A DNA stretch of 64,000 nucleotides, taken from contig JAJTFC010000001.1 in assembly GCA_021298315.1 (NCBI GenBank), positions 35,845-99,844 of the forward strand, given 5' to 3'. Below, piece after piece: positions 1 to 8,500 of this stretch. The DNA is from Planctomycetaceae bacterium. Lineage in GTDB: Bacteria > Planctomycetota > Planctomycetia > Pirellulales > Pirellulaceae. A program made the translations under genes and the position numbers. Position 1 is the stretch's first letter. Each line of letters opens with the position of its first letter. Below the pieces are notes generated by a model. The model was not told the origin of the DNA and made no database searches. It worked only from the letters and a program-made list of their open reading frames with translations.

Positions 1-1
1 C

Positions 2-793
2 GGAGAGAACTTCCCGTTCAAACAAGAGGGCTCCCAAGTTGACGTCTTTTGCCCATCTATAGAATCCAACGCCAAGGTGGATTTGTGGTTTTCGCTCGAC
101 GCACAAGCATCTGCGAATGTATCTCAGGATTCTTTACCCCAATTGCAAGGCACTCACAGCCCCGGCGAGATTCTCCTTGTTAGCACCCCATCAAACCGTC
201 GCAACAAGCAGTCGGGCGTTTTATTTGAACGAAACGCTTGGGTCAGTATGCTTAGCCAACAGATCCCTTCGACACCTAATGCGTCCGACTCTAGGTGGTT
301 GAGATATGGCGCTAAAGAGTTGGCAGAATTGATGTGGAGATCGGCCGAAATGCATGGTGACGACAAGGACACAATGTCTAGCGTAGAATTCGGAAAAGCG
401 GCTGAGGTCCTTTTCAACTTACCCTGGACCACTCGGGATGAATACAATCAGCTTATCCAAAGTGCCCAAGCATCAGTCCATTCGATCAAAAAATACGATT
501 CGAGTGAAACGACTCAGGCCAAGGGCACGGTTCCTTTGGATCACCGTTTGGTACAGACGGCCTTTCCACTGTTTGTTTTTTCGATCTTGATTTGGATATG
601 GAATCGCTATCAAGTTTGGTTTCAGAACCGCAACTGGTGGAAACTGCTTGGTATCGCCGGTCTATGGTGGTTGATTTTCGCGGATTTGTGGATCCCGAGT
701 TTGCTTGCCCTGTCGGCTGCGATTTTAGTGATCGACAGTTTCTGGATGCTTAGCGTGCAGTTTCGACAAAGCGGGACTCTCGCACCACGGTAA
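2..793 (+). CDS. C-terminal part of an unknown membrane protein (5' end outside window)
   Basis: The frame is open from the first complete codon at base 2, so the gene enters from outside the window. An internal GTG at 77 is available but there is no reason to prefer it. The visible part has a soluble stretch of about 180 residues followed by two or three hydrophobic segments near the C-terminus, rich in Trp and Phe (for example [13 protein letters not shown] and the region around [11 protein letters not shown]). This suggests an extracytoplasmic or cytoplasmic domain anchored at its C-terminal end. I recognise no family. Its last 44 bp overlap the 3' end of the convergent ribonuclease Y gene. 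Confidence 0.6.
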   Translation, partial: GENFPFKQEGSQVDVFCPSIESNAKVDLWFSLDAQASANVSQDSLPQLQGTHSPGEILLVSTPSNRRNKQSGVLFERNAWVSMLSQQIPSTPNASDSRWLRYGAKELAELMWRSAEMHGDDKDTMSSVEFGKAAEVLFNLPWTTRDEYNQLIQSAQASVHSIKKYDSSETTQAKGTVPLDHRLVQTAFPLFVFSILIWIWNRYQVWFQNRNWWKLLGIAGLWWLIFADLWIPSLLALSAAILVIDSFWMLSVQFRQSGTLAPR

Positions 794-2342
794 CTTTGAT
801 TTCACCTGGGTAGGTTAATTGCTCTTCGAAGGCTTTGGCGATATCTCTGCAGATTTTCGCGGCGGTAGCATCATCGGTCTCTTTTGAGCTAACGATCACA
901 CGCAACTCTCGGCCGGCTTGGATCGCGAAGGCTTGTTCGACCCCATGGAAACCTTTCGCAATGGTTTCGAGTTCTTCCATCCGTTTGACGTATCGTTCTA
1001 GTGACTCGCGTCTGGCTCCAGGTCGAGAGGCGCTGCACGCGTCGGCCGTTGCGACCAAAAGAGTGTAAGGGAACTCGGTGGTCAATTGATCGTGATGGCC
1101 AAGAGCAGCATGGACGACATGCTCGTTTTCCCCGGATCTTTTGAGTAGATCGGCACCGATCTTTGGATGTCCTCCTTCGAGTTCATGGTCGGCTGCTTTT
1201 CCAATATCATGCAAGAGTCCGCAGCGGCGGGCTGTGTTGGCATTGAGTCCAACCATCTCAGCCATCATGCCTGAGAGAAATGCGACTTCGATGGAGTGTC
1301 TTAGAACGTTCTGTGAATAGCTAGTTCGAAAATGCAAGCGACCTAGCATCTCGATAACCCGATCCCCGAGTCCCTGAAGATTGACTTCTTGTGCGGCCTC
1401 TTCCCCCTTGCGAAGGATGAAGGCATCCATCTCTTTTTCCGTTGTCGCGATAACTTCTTCAATCCTTGTCGGATGAATTCGACCATCGGCAACGAGTTTC
1501 GCCATCGCCTGTCTGGCCACTTCGCGCCGCACGGGATCAAAGCCGCTGACGATCACGACTCCCGGTGTATCATCAATAATCAGATCGCAGCCTGAGGCTT
1601 TTTCAAAGGCGCGGATATTTCGTCCTTCACGTCCAATAATCCGACCCTTCATCTCATCGTTTGGAATATCGATCGACGAAGTGGTGCTTTCGGAGGTTTG
1701 GGCCGAAGCGTATCTTTGCATGGCAGTGAGCAAGATATCTTGAGCCTTCTGCTGAGCGGACTCCGCTACCTTCTTCTCGTGCTTTAGAAGCACCGATCCG
1801 AGTTCTCCTTGGAGTTCTTTCTCCAGAAGTTCCATGAGTTGTCTTTTGGCTTCGTCTTTCGAAAGCCCGGTAACTCGCTGCAAATCGGCTTGAACTTGCG
1901 TGATCAGCTTGCTGTATTGATCCGATTTCTTGCTGATGTCTTCGAGTTTCTCAGCTACTTTGCGTTGATTCGATTCAACAAATTTCTCTTGCTTTTTTAG
2001 ATCGTCTGACGCCTGTCTGACCGTTTGCTCCCGAGATGCGATCTGACTTTCTCGATCGCGGATCTCCTCACGCTGCTTCTTGAGATCTACTTCGAACTGG
2101 TTCTGCAACGTGAGGAGTTTTTCCTTTTGCTCAAGTTCTGATTTTTTTACAAGGTTGTCCGCTTCTAGTTGAGCCTGTTCGAGGAGCCTCTTGGATTGGG
2201 TTTTGGCATCTTGTCCAAGAAATTTTTGAATGATCGCAACGGCTACGGCTCCGAAAATCAAGCCGGCCAAAGCGTACAACACACCATTGTCACCGGAGTT
2301 CGAAGGTGTTTGTGCTAGTAGAGAGGAAAAGCTTATGTTCAC
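750..2342 (-). CDS. rny: Ribonuclease Y
   Basis: A membrane-anchored endoribonuclease that starts mRNA decay. The 530 residues are the usual family length and order. An N-terminal membrane helix (around residues 20-42) is followed by a long charged coiled coil (about 50-200). A KH RNA-binding domain holds [15 protein letters not shown] near residue 235. An HD phosphohydrolase domain has the metal-binding motif [10 protein letters not shown] near residue 377. The start is GTG, giving an N-terminus that runs straight into the membrane anchor; no strong Shine-Dalgarno precedes it. The gene is convergent with, and overlaps, the partial gene to its left. The assignment is secure from motifs and architecture. 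Confidence 0.95.
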   Translation of the reverse strand: MNISFSSLLAQTPSNSGDNGVLYALAGLIFGAVAVAIIQKFLGQDAKTQSKRLLEQAQLEADNLVKKSELEQKEKLLTLQNQFEVDLKKQREEIRDRESQIASREQTVRQASDDLKKQEKFVESNQRKVAEKLEDISKKSDQYSKLITQVQADLQRVTGLSKDEAKRQLMELLEKELQGELGSVLLKHEKKVAESAQQKAQDILLTAMQRYASAQTSESTTSSIDIPNDEMKGRIIGREGRNIRAFEKASGCDLIIDDTPGVVIVSGFDPVRREVARQAMAKLVADGRIHPTRIEEVIATTEKEMDAFILRKGEEAAQEVNLQGLGDRVIEMLGRLHFRTSYSQNVLRHSIEVAFLSGMMAEMVGLNANTARRCGLLHDIGKAADHELEGGHPKIGADLLKRSGENEHVVHAALGHHDQLTTEFPYTLLVATADACSASRPGARRESLERYVKRMEELETIAKGFHGVEQAFAIQAGRELRVIVSSKETDDATAAKICRDIAKAFEEQLTYPGEIKVTVVRESRFVETAR

Positions 2343-2450
2343 GCGAGGGAGTCTTTCTAAATTCAGCGAAACACACCGCTTTGTGGCGATGCATCTCGAC
2401 TACCTTCGCTCGGTGATCTTCCTGGTTGAATGACTAGACTTAAGCCCGAT

Positions 2451-2774
2451 TTAGTCTTTGTATTGCCCGCTTGCAGTGCCATAACGATGCAATGCCGGTC
2501 GCAATTCTAGATGCAGAGCGTTTCCCGTCAGAGGGGACGCTGAGCTGTTCGAAGCGTGGAGTCGATTCCGCAGGTGCTCTGTCTCTTCAGCGTTGGTGCC
2601 ATCAGGCACACTACCCAATCCGCTCGCAAGCAACTCGCGATCAGAAGCGTCCAGCGAATGGTTGCCAAGGAGGCAAGAATGCAGGATTGGCGTCGACCTT
2701 GGGCCAAAAGCCAACCATGCAATCCACCCGAGCACCAATAATGCAAGGACCAGGACAGGAACAAGCAGGGTCAT
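2451..2774 (-). CDS. Small putative single-pass membrane protein
   Basis: A 107-codon frame starting at ATG 2774 begins directly with a strong hydrophobic helix (MTLLVPVLVLALLVLGWIAW) and continues with a polar tail of about 80 residues without recognisable motifs. A longer in-frame version reaches 2933, but its extra N-terminus looks random. The ATG immediately before the helix is preferred although no Shine-Dalgarno is visible. It lies between rny and the threonine aldolase gene on the same strand. An overlapping plus-strand frame of 164 codons exists but lacks any membrane or domain-like feature. Real-gene status is uncertain. Confidence 0.45.
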   Translation of the reverse strand: MTLLVPVLVLALLVLGWIAWLAFGPRSTPILHSCLLGNHSLDASDRELLASGLGSVPDGTNAEETEHLRNRLHASNSSASPLTGNALHLELRPALHRYGTASGQYKD

Positions 2775-2961
2775 TGGAAAATCATCGAAGCGATTTAGCT
2801 GGATGCCGTCTCTCCCGACTTGCGGAAGGGAACCGCCAGCACCCGAAGCGACCTGGATTGTATCAAATCGAATCCTTAAGCGAAACAACAGACAGCGGAT
2901 TTCCGAAACTTGACCAAGTTTCAGCATCTGCAAGTTGCCAATCCGCTATATCCGTTGCTTT

Positions 2962-4002
2962 TTAAACGGTCCGATTTTTCCCAGCAACCCGTCGTATCGC
3001 CTCGCAGGCACGGTGAATCTGATCCGTCGATACATCCAGATGGGTTACCATCCGGATGGCTATAGGACTGAAAGCCATGACGCGAACGCCATGTTTTTCC
3101 AGTTCCGTCGCGAAACTTTGAGCGGTTCCCCATGCCCGAGAAACGTGAAAAATAAGGATGTTCGTCTCGGGTTCCCCACCCATGACGCTCAAGAAATCGA
3201 ACTCACCGACTGCTTGGGCTAACATCCTTGCGTGCTCATGGTCGATCGCCAATCGTTCGATGTGATGATCCAGGGCATAAATCGCCGCCGAGGCTACCAC
3301 GCCAACTTGCCGCATCCCACCCCCAAAAAGCTTCCGAGCCCGACGGGCCTTTGATACAAACTCGTGAGTTCCCGCTAAGCAACTCCCCAACGGTGCTCCT
3401 AAGCCCTTGCTGAAACAAACACTTACGGAGTCAAACGGAGATGCCAGTTCTTTGAGACTAAGTCCGGTGGCCACCGAAGCATTAAACAAGCGAGCACCAT
3501 CGAGGTGTGTCTGCAAACCCGATTCGTGAGCCCAGTCGCACACCCGCACCACCTGATCTTGAGGCTGTAGCTTACCGCTTCCACGATTGTGAGTGTTTTC
3601 TAAACACAATAAGCGAGTCTGAACCATGTGCTCGTTGACCGGACGCACAGAATTCTCTAAATCATCGAGAGTCAAAACTCCCTGTACGCCTTGTAGGGTC
3701 TTTGCAACTAGGCCACTTAATTGGGCAAAAGCTCCTTGCTCGTAATTGTAGATATGGCAATCGCTGTCGCATAAAAACTCGTCCCCCGGCTTGCAATGCA
3801 CTCGAAGTGCTATCTGATTGGTCATCGTACCGCTGGGCATAAATATCGCCGCTTGCTTGCCTAGCATTTCCGCAGTGCGTCTCTGAAGGGCATCGAGCGT
3901 CGGATCGACATCGATCACATCATCACCCACCTCGGCTCGAAACATGGCTTCTCGCATGCCAACCGTTGGACGCGTCACTGTGTCACTTCGCAAATCAATC
4001 AT
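2962..4002 (-). CDS. ltaE: Low-specificity L-threonine aldolase (PLP-dependent)
   Basis: Cleaves L-threonine/allo-threonine to glycine and acetaldehyde. The protein opens with the family signature MIDLRSDTVTRP. It keeps the fold type I PLP features: the His of CDSDCHIYNYEQG around residue 83, Asp168 and Arg171 in HLDGARLFN, and the Schiff-base lysine K199 in SVCFSKGLGAPLGS. Its 346 residues match the family. The start ATG at 4002 gives the canonical N-terminus. The adjacent beta-eliminating lyase branch shares the fold, but the N-terminal signature fits threonine aldolase. It is divergent from transaldolase across a 287-bp gap and probably transcribed alone. Confidence 0.93.
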   Translation of the reverse strand: MIDLRSDTVTRPTVGMREAMFRAEVGDDVIDVDPTLDALQRRTAEMLGKQAAIFMPSGTMTNQIALRVHCKPGDEFLCDSDCHIYNYEQGAFAQLSGLVAKTLQGVQGVLTLDDLENSVRPVNEHMVQTRLLCLENTHNRGSGKLQPQDQVVRVCDWAHESGLQTHLDGARLFNASVATGLSLKELASPFDSVSVCFSKGLGAPLGSCLAGTHEFVSKARRARKLFGGGMRQVGVVASAAIYALDHHIERLAIDHEHARMLAQAVGEFDFLSVMGGEPETNILIFHVSRAWGTAQSFATELEKHGVRVMAFSPIAIRMVTHLDVSTDQIHRACEAIRRVAGKNRTV

Positions 4003-4009
4003 TTATCCC

Positions 4010-4040
4010 ACTGTTCCTTTTTTAAACTGTTCCTTTTTTT
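4010..4040. repeat. Two-copy 16-bp tandem duplication upstream of ltaE
   Basis: The sequence ACTGTTCCTTTTTT occurs at 4010 and again at 4026, just upstream of the ltaE start codon. It looks like a recent slippage or duplication; any regulatory meaning is unknown. I see no other clear feature in the 287-bp gap between ltaE and transaldolase. Confidence 0.6.
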
Positions 4041-4289
4041 ACCATTCCTAGTACCCGTGGAGTTCTTCTAGCCATCGAGCCATCGTTTGGGCGGCTTGCC
4101 AAGGTGCAAACCTATAAAAAATAGCGAAATCGCCCTAAAAAGGTTGATTTGTCCGTTCAGTCTCGACAAATCGCCCACTAAAAACCTTACCATGATGACA
4201 TCACAAGATGCGTGGCAAATTGGCTCGCTGATCAACGGCAAGTATGAGTATCTAGTCCCTTTCGGGCAATCAACCCTAGGAGCTTTTCG

Positions 4290-5348
4290 ATGAGTAACGC
4301 TGCAATTTCTTCCCTGGTTCAAACCGGCACGAAACTCTACCTCGACTCGATCGATCCGGATCTTGTGAAATTAAACCTCGCTTGGGGTGCCGTTGGTGCT
4401 ACCAGCAATCCAATCATCATTTCTAATCTAATTCGCACCGGTCGATTCGACTCGATGATCGCCGATCTGATTTCCGAGGGACTCGATGACGATACCATCT
4501 GCTGGAAACTGACCGACGCACTCGTCTCCCAAGCCCAAGAAGAGTTCATGCCTTGCTGGAAACAATCACAAGGAAACACCGGTTGGGTCAGCTTCGAACT
4601 TGATCCTCTTCTCGAAGATCCAGAAGTGAATCTGCCCCATGCAGAGCGAGTTGAAAGATACATCGAACTTGGAAAAAAGTGGTCTGCCAATCAAAGCAAC
4701 CGAATGATCAAAGTCCCCGCAACACCCGCAGGACTTGATGCGATCGGCCCTCTGGCGGCTCATGGTGTTACTCTGAATGTCACTTTGATTTTCACCACTC
4801 GGCAATACCGTATCGCACGCGACAATGTATGGGCAGGTGCAAAAAAGCGAGCCACGCTCAATCAATTCAAAAGCGTCTACAGCATCTTTGTCTCTCGCGT
4901 TGATCAGTATACGGGTGAGAACTGCAAAACCCTTTCGAGCGACGCTCAAGGTCTCTATGGCATCTTGAACGCTAAGCGGATTTGGAAAGAAAACCAAGAG
5001 TTCTGGGCTTCGAACCCAACTCCTCTGCAACAAGAAATCATCTTTGCTAGCACCGGAACAAAAAACGCTGCCGATGCACCTTGGAAGTACGTTGCAGCTT
5101 TGGCAGGGTCGGACATCCAAACCAACCCGCCTGAAACCAATGCTGCCGTGGCTGCTAGTTCCCAGCAGTTTTCATCCAAAGTCGCAGAATTCCCCTCGGA
5201 TACCATTTGCAAGGAATTGGATGCTGCCGTCGAGGTTCAGCACATGGAAAACACTCTGATGGAACAAGGTGTCGCGAAGTTCGTAGCCCCCCAAAAACAA
5301 CTTCTGCAAACCATTCGTGACAAGCGAGCAATCCTGGCTATCCGATAA
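4290..5348 (+). CDS. tal: Transaldolase
   Basis: Transfers dihydroxyacetone between sugar phosphates in the non-oxidative pentose phosphate pathway. The 352 residues include the strand-1 region (LYLDSIDPD), the TSNP motif near residue 38, the Schiff-base lysine K141 in NRMIKVPAT, and the downstream NVTLIF strand. A clear Shine-Dalgarno (CTAGGAG, nine bases before ATG 4290) fixes the start. An intrinsic terminator lies about 57 bp after the stop codon, so the gene is probably monocistronic. It belongs to the longer transaldolase group rather than the short 220-residue fructose-6-phosphate aldolase-like group. Confidence 0.9.
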   Translation: MSNAAISSLVQTGTKLYLDSIDPDLVKLNLAWGAVGATSNPIIISNLIRTGRFDSMIADLISEGLDDDTICWKLTDALVSQAQEEFMPCWKQSQGNTGWVSFELDPLLEDPEVNLPHAERVERYIELGKKWSANQSNRMIKVPATPAGLDAIGPLAAHGVTLNVTLIFTTRQYRIARDNVWAGAKKRATLNQFKSVYSIFVSRVDQYTGENCKTLSSDAQGLYGILNAKRIWKENQEFWASNPTPLQQEIIFASTGTKNAADAPWKYVAALAGSDIQTNPPETNAAVAASSQQFSSKVAEFPSDTICKELDAAVEVQHMENTLMEQGVAKFVAPQKQLLQTIRDKRAILAIR

Positions 5349-5404
5349 ACTTTACCCAGGGCGAACTTGCTTTTGGCATCGCAATCCCTACCAATCGCAT
5401 GATC

Positions 5405-5435
5405 CACTTCCGGTGACGAACCGGGAGTGCTTTTT
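5405..5435 (+). terminator. Intrinsic terminator after transaldolase
   Basis: A ten-base-pair stem (CACTTCCGGT at 5405-5414 with ACCGGGAGTG at 5420-5429, one G-U wobble) closes a five-base loop and is followed directly by CTTTTTCT. This is the textbook layout of a rho-independent terminator for the upstream plus-strand gene, and it separates tal from the giant gene starting at 5544. Confidence 0.75.
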
Positions 5436-5543
5436 CTAGATCTGCCGATTATAGTACACGACTCGATGCCGATCTCTAAACCACCTGCGGACTTCGGTCC
5501 GTCCCACCGGTGGCGCTGGTTTCTCGAACTATTTTACCCAACC

Positions 5544-8500
5544 ATGATTCTCAGGCTCCTTTCGCGTGCCGCGACCTTGGCGTTGCTCCTTTTTGCAGCC
5601 TCCTCGATCGCCCTTGGACAATCCCCCGATTTGGCTCGTCTGGTGCTCCCTGAGGTCGCTGAACGACTGAGCCTTTCCGATACCCAAAGGGCTGATATCC
5701 AAAAGCTTGTCCAAGACCAAGCCGCTGCGGTCGCTTCGGCTACCGATGCCGTTACCAAAGCATCAACGAAAAAATCGTTCGATGAAAAGATCACCGCCCT
5801 TTTGACCCCAGAGCAAAAAAACCTACTGGCCGAACTCGATGAGAATCGCAAGCTCCGCTTTCAGTTTCGCGAGATGAAATGGGACGATGTTCTCGAATGG
5901 TTCGCCGAGCAACAAGATCTCACGCTCGTGATGGATCGAACTCCTCCGGGGACATTCACTTATAGCGATGCGAGAACCTACACTCCTACTGAGGGGATCG
6001 ATCTGATCAATAGTGTTCTGATGACGCGAAATTATTCGCTCATGCGGCGCAACAAAATGCTCGTGGTCGTCGAACTGAGCGACTCGCTACCTCTTGAATT
6101 GATCCCCCGAATCAAACTTGAGGAACTTGCCACACGCGGTCGTTTCGAATTGGTCTCCGTCGCATTTCCTCTCGGTGGAAGACCTATCGATGCGGTACTC
6201 GGTGAAGTCAAACCTTTTCTTAGCAATTACGGTCGCGCAATTCCGCTGGCCCAAGGCACCCAACTGTTGGTTGTCGAGAATGCTGGCAAGATGCAAACCA
6301 TCAACGAGTTGATCGCGTCGATCCCGGTGCCTAAGGTTCCGCCAAAACCGGAACCGGTTCCTCCACCAAAGCCCGTTTTTGCAACCTATTCTCTGGGGAA
6401 TCTCGATCCGGCGGCGGTGCTCAAGACAATCCAAACGCTCATCTCTTCGGACAATATCACCGTCGATCCGAAAACCGCTGTGCTCAGCGCATATGTCCCA
6501 CCCGACACCCAAGCAACCATCAAATCAATCATCGAAAAGATGACCGAAAACGCGTTTGGAAACAACCAGCTCGAATCGGTCGCTTACCAAGCCTCTAAAG
6601 CGGTTCCTGAAGATCTCAAAAAGCAAATCTTAGCGATCGCTCCCAATGCAATCGTACTTACCTCGACCGATCGGGTGCAAGTCACGGCGACAACTGCCGA
6701 GCAAGCGCTCATTCGTGCAGGCTTGATCGGACTGGATATTACCCCGGTGATCGATTCCCCAAACATGAAGGTTTTTGAGATCGACCCAGCGTTAGCCACC
6801 ATCGCTGAGACAGCGATGAAAGCATTTCTTCCCAAAGCCCAAGTCGGTGCGAATTCCGGGGCCGGTGCTTTGATCGTAAGAGGTACTGAAAAGGATATCC
6901 AACTGGCCTCCGAAATATTCGACATCTGGAAAAAATCGCAGGTTAATAAGTCCCTGCAAATGAAATCGTTTCCCCTCGATCGGATCGCTGATACCAAGTG
7001 GCTCACTACGGTCACGAAATTGGTTCCCAATGCGAGTCTATGGTTAAACCCCGAAGGTAAAGAATTGCTGATGCTCGCTGCACCGTCGGATATCTCGGCA
7101 GTGGAGTCCTCACTTCCAACCTTGCTCAATCTCCTTCCAAAACCCGCAAATCGTGAACTCAAGCTGTACGTTCTTACCAAGAACCAACTCGCAAGACGTG
7201 CGCTGCTTGCCGCCGAACTGCCAACGGATCTCGCGTCGGTAAAACTCGTCGATGGCACCAATAAGGAAGAGCTTTTCGTTTGGGCCGAACCGAATCAACA
7301 CCAGCTGTTCAAGAATTTTTTGGATAGCCTCGATCAAGCGGCTCCGATTCCGACGGCTAACGTTCTAAAGACTTATCCGCTCGAGACGACTGAGTCCACT
7401 CTCGTGCAGACGTTACTGACCTCGGAATTCGCCGAAGCCAAAGTGACTCTCGATACCGAAGGAAAGCGACTGAATATCATCGCTCCTGAAGTCCTCCACC
7501 AGAGAATAGCCGATCGGCTTTCCTCGATCGAAAAAGAGCTACCCAAGCGGCCTATGCTGCGACTGGAATCTTACTCGGTCCCTGGAATGACGGCCGCTGC
7601 ACTCAGTACTGCGCTGACTCCGTTAACGACCAAAGCACGCGTTAGTGTTGATTCGGCTAAAGATCGGTTGCTCATCACGACCGATGAACCCAACCATTTG
7701 GAAATCAAACAACTCATTGAAGCAATGAGTGCTCAAGCGACGCCTGATAAACAAAAGCTTGTTGTGGTTTATCCGATCCAACATGCAAGTCCCACGCAAA
7801 TCAAAACTGTCTTGGATCTAATCACCACGGGCGCAACTACGCTTGCAGATGAGAAACTCAAGCAGTTGACCGTGACAGGATCGATTGAAAGTCAGGGGTT
7901 TGCGAAGTCGACGATCGAACAAATGGATCGGCCTCGAGCAGGCGACGGAAGCCCAAAGGAAATCCGCAGTTTTGATACGAAAAAAACATATGCGACATAC
8001 CTCTTGCCGTTGCTGCAAAAAATCTATCCCGATGTCGATCTGGCGGCTGATGCAACAACCAACCGGATCCTGGCAACTGGAACAAAGGTCGAATTGGACC
8101 TGATCGGTCAATCGCTCGATCGCTTGATCTTGTCCCCGGATGGATCCCCACAAAGCGTTAAAACGTATTCGGTCCCAAGTGGCGACATGACGACGCTTCC
8201 TACGATCCTCGGACAAATTGCACCTCAGGCCCTGATCAGTTCGGATGCGACCTCCAGAACGGTCACTGTTTTCGCAACCGATGACCAACACTCGAGAGTG
8301 GCTCAAGCGATCGAACAAATCAGCAAAACGGCGACCAGTGCCAAGCAGCCTGCCACCTATAACGTCAAGCCAACACAAGTCACAGCGGTTCAAACTGCGT
8401 TGATCACGTTGTTCCCAACGGCTAGCGTCGCCGCCGTGCCAACGGCTGGCCAACTGATTGTTGTGGCAACCGAGGATCAACAATCCAAAATAGCATCGGT

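Noticed and set aside
2471..2965. Plus-strand frame of 164 codons opposite the small membrane ORF
   Set aside because: No domain, signal or membrane helix and no ribosome site; the minus-strand frame with a clear helix is the better candidate.
4566..5120. 184-codon minus-strand frame inside transaldolase
   Set aside because: A shadow frame; the plus-strand protein is a complete, motif-bearing enzyme.
5427..5543. N-terminal extension of the giant repeat protein
   Set aside because: It overlaps the terminator area of transaldolase and would bury the signal peptide; ATG 5544 is the sensible start.
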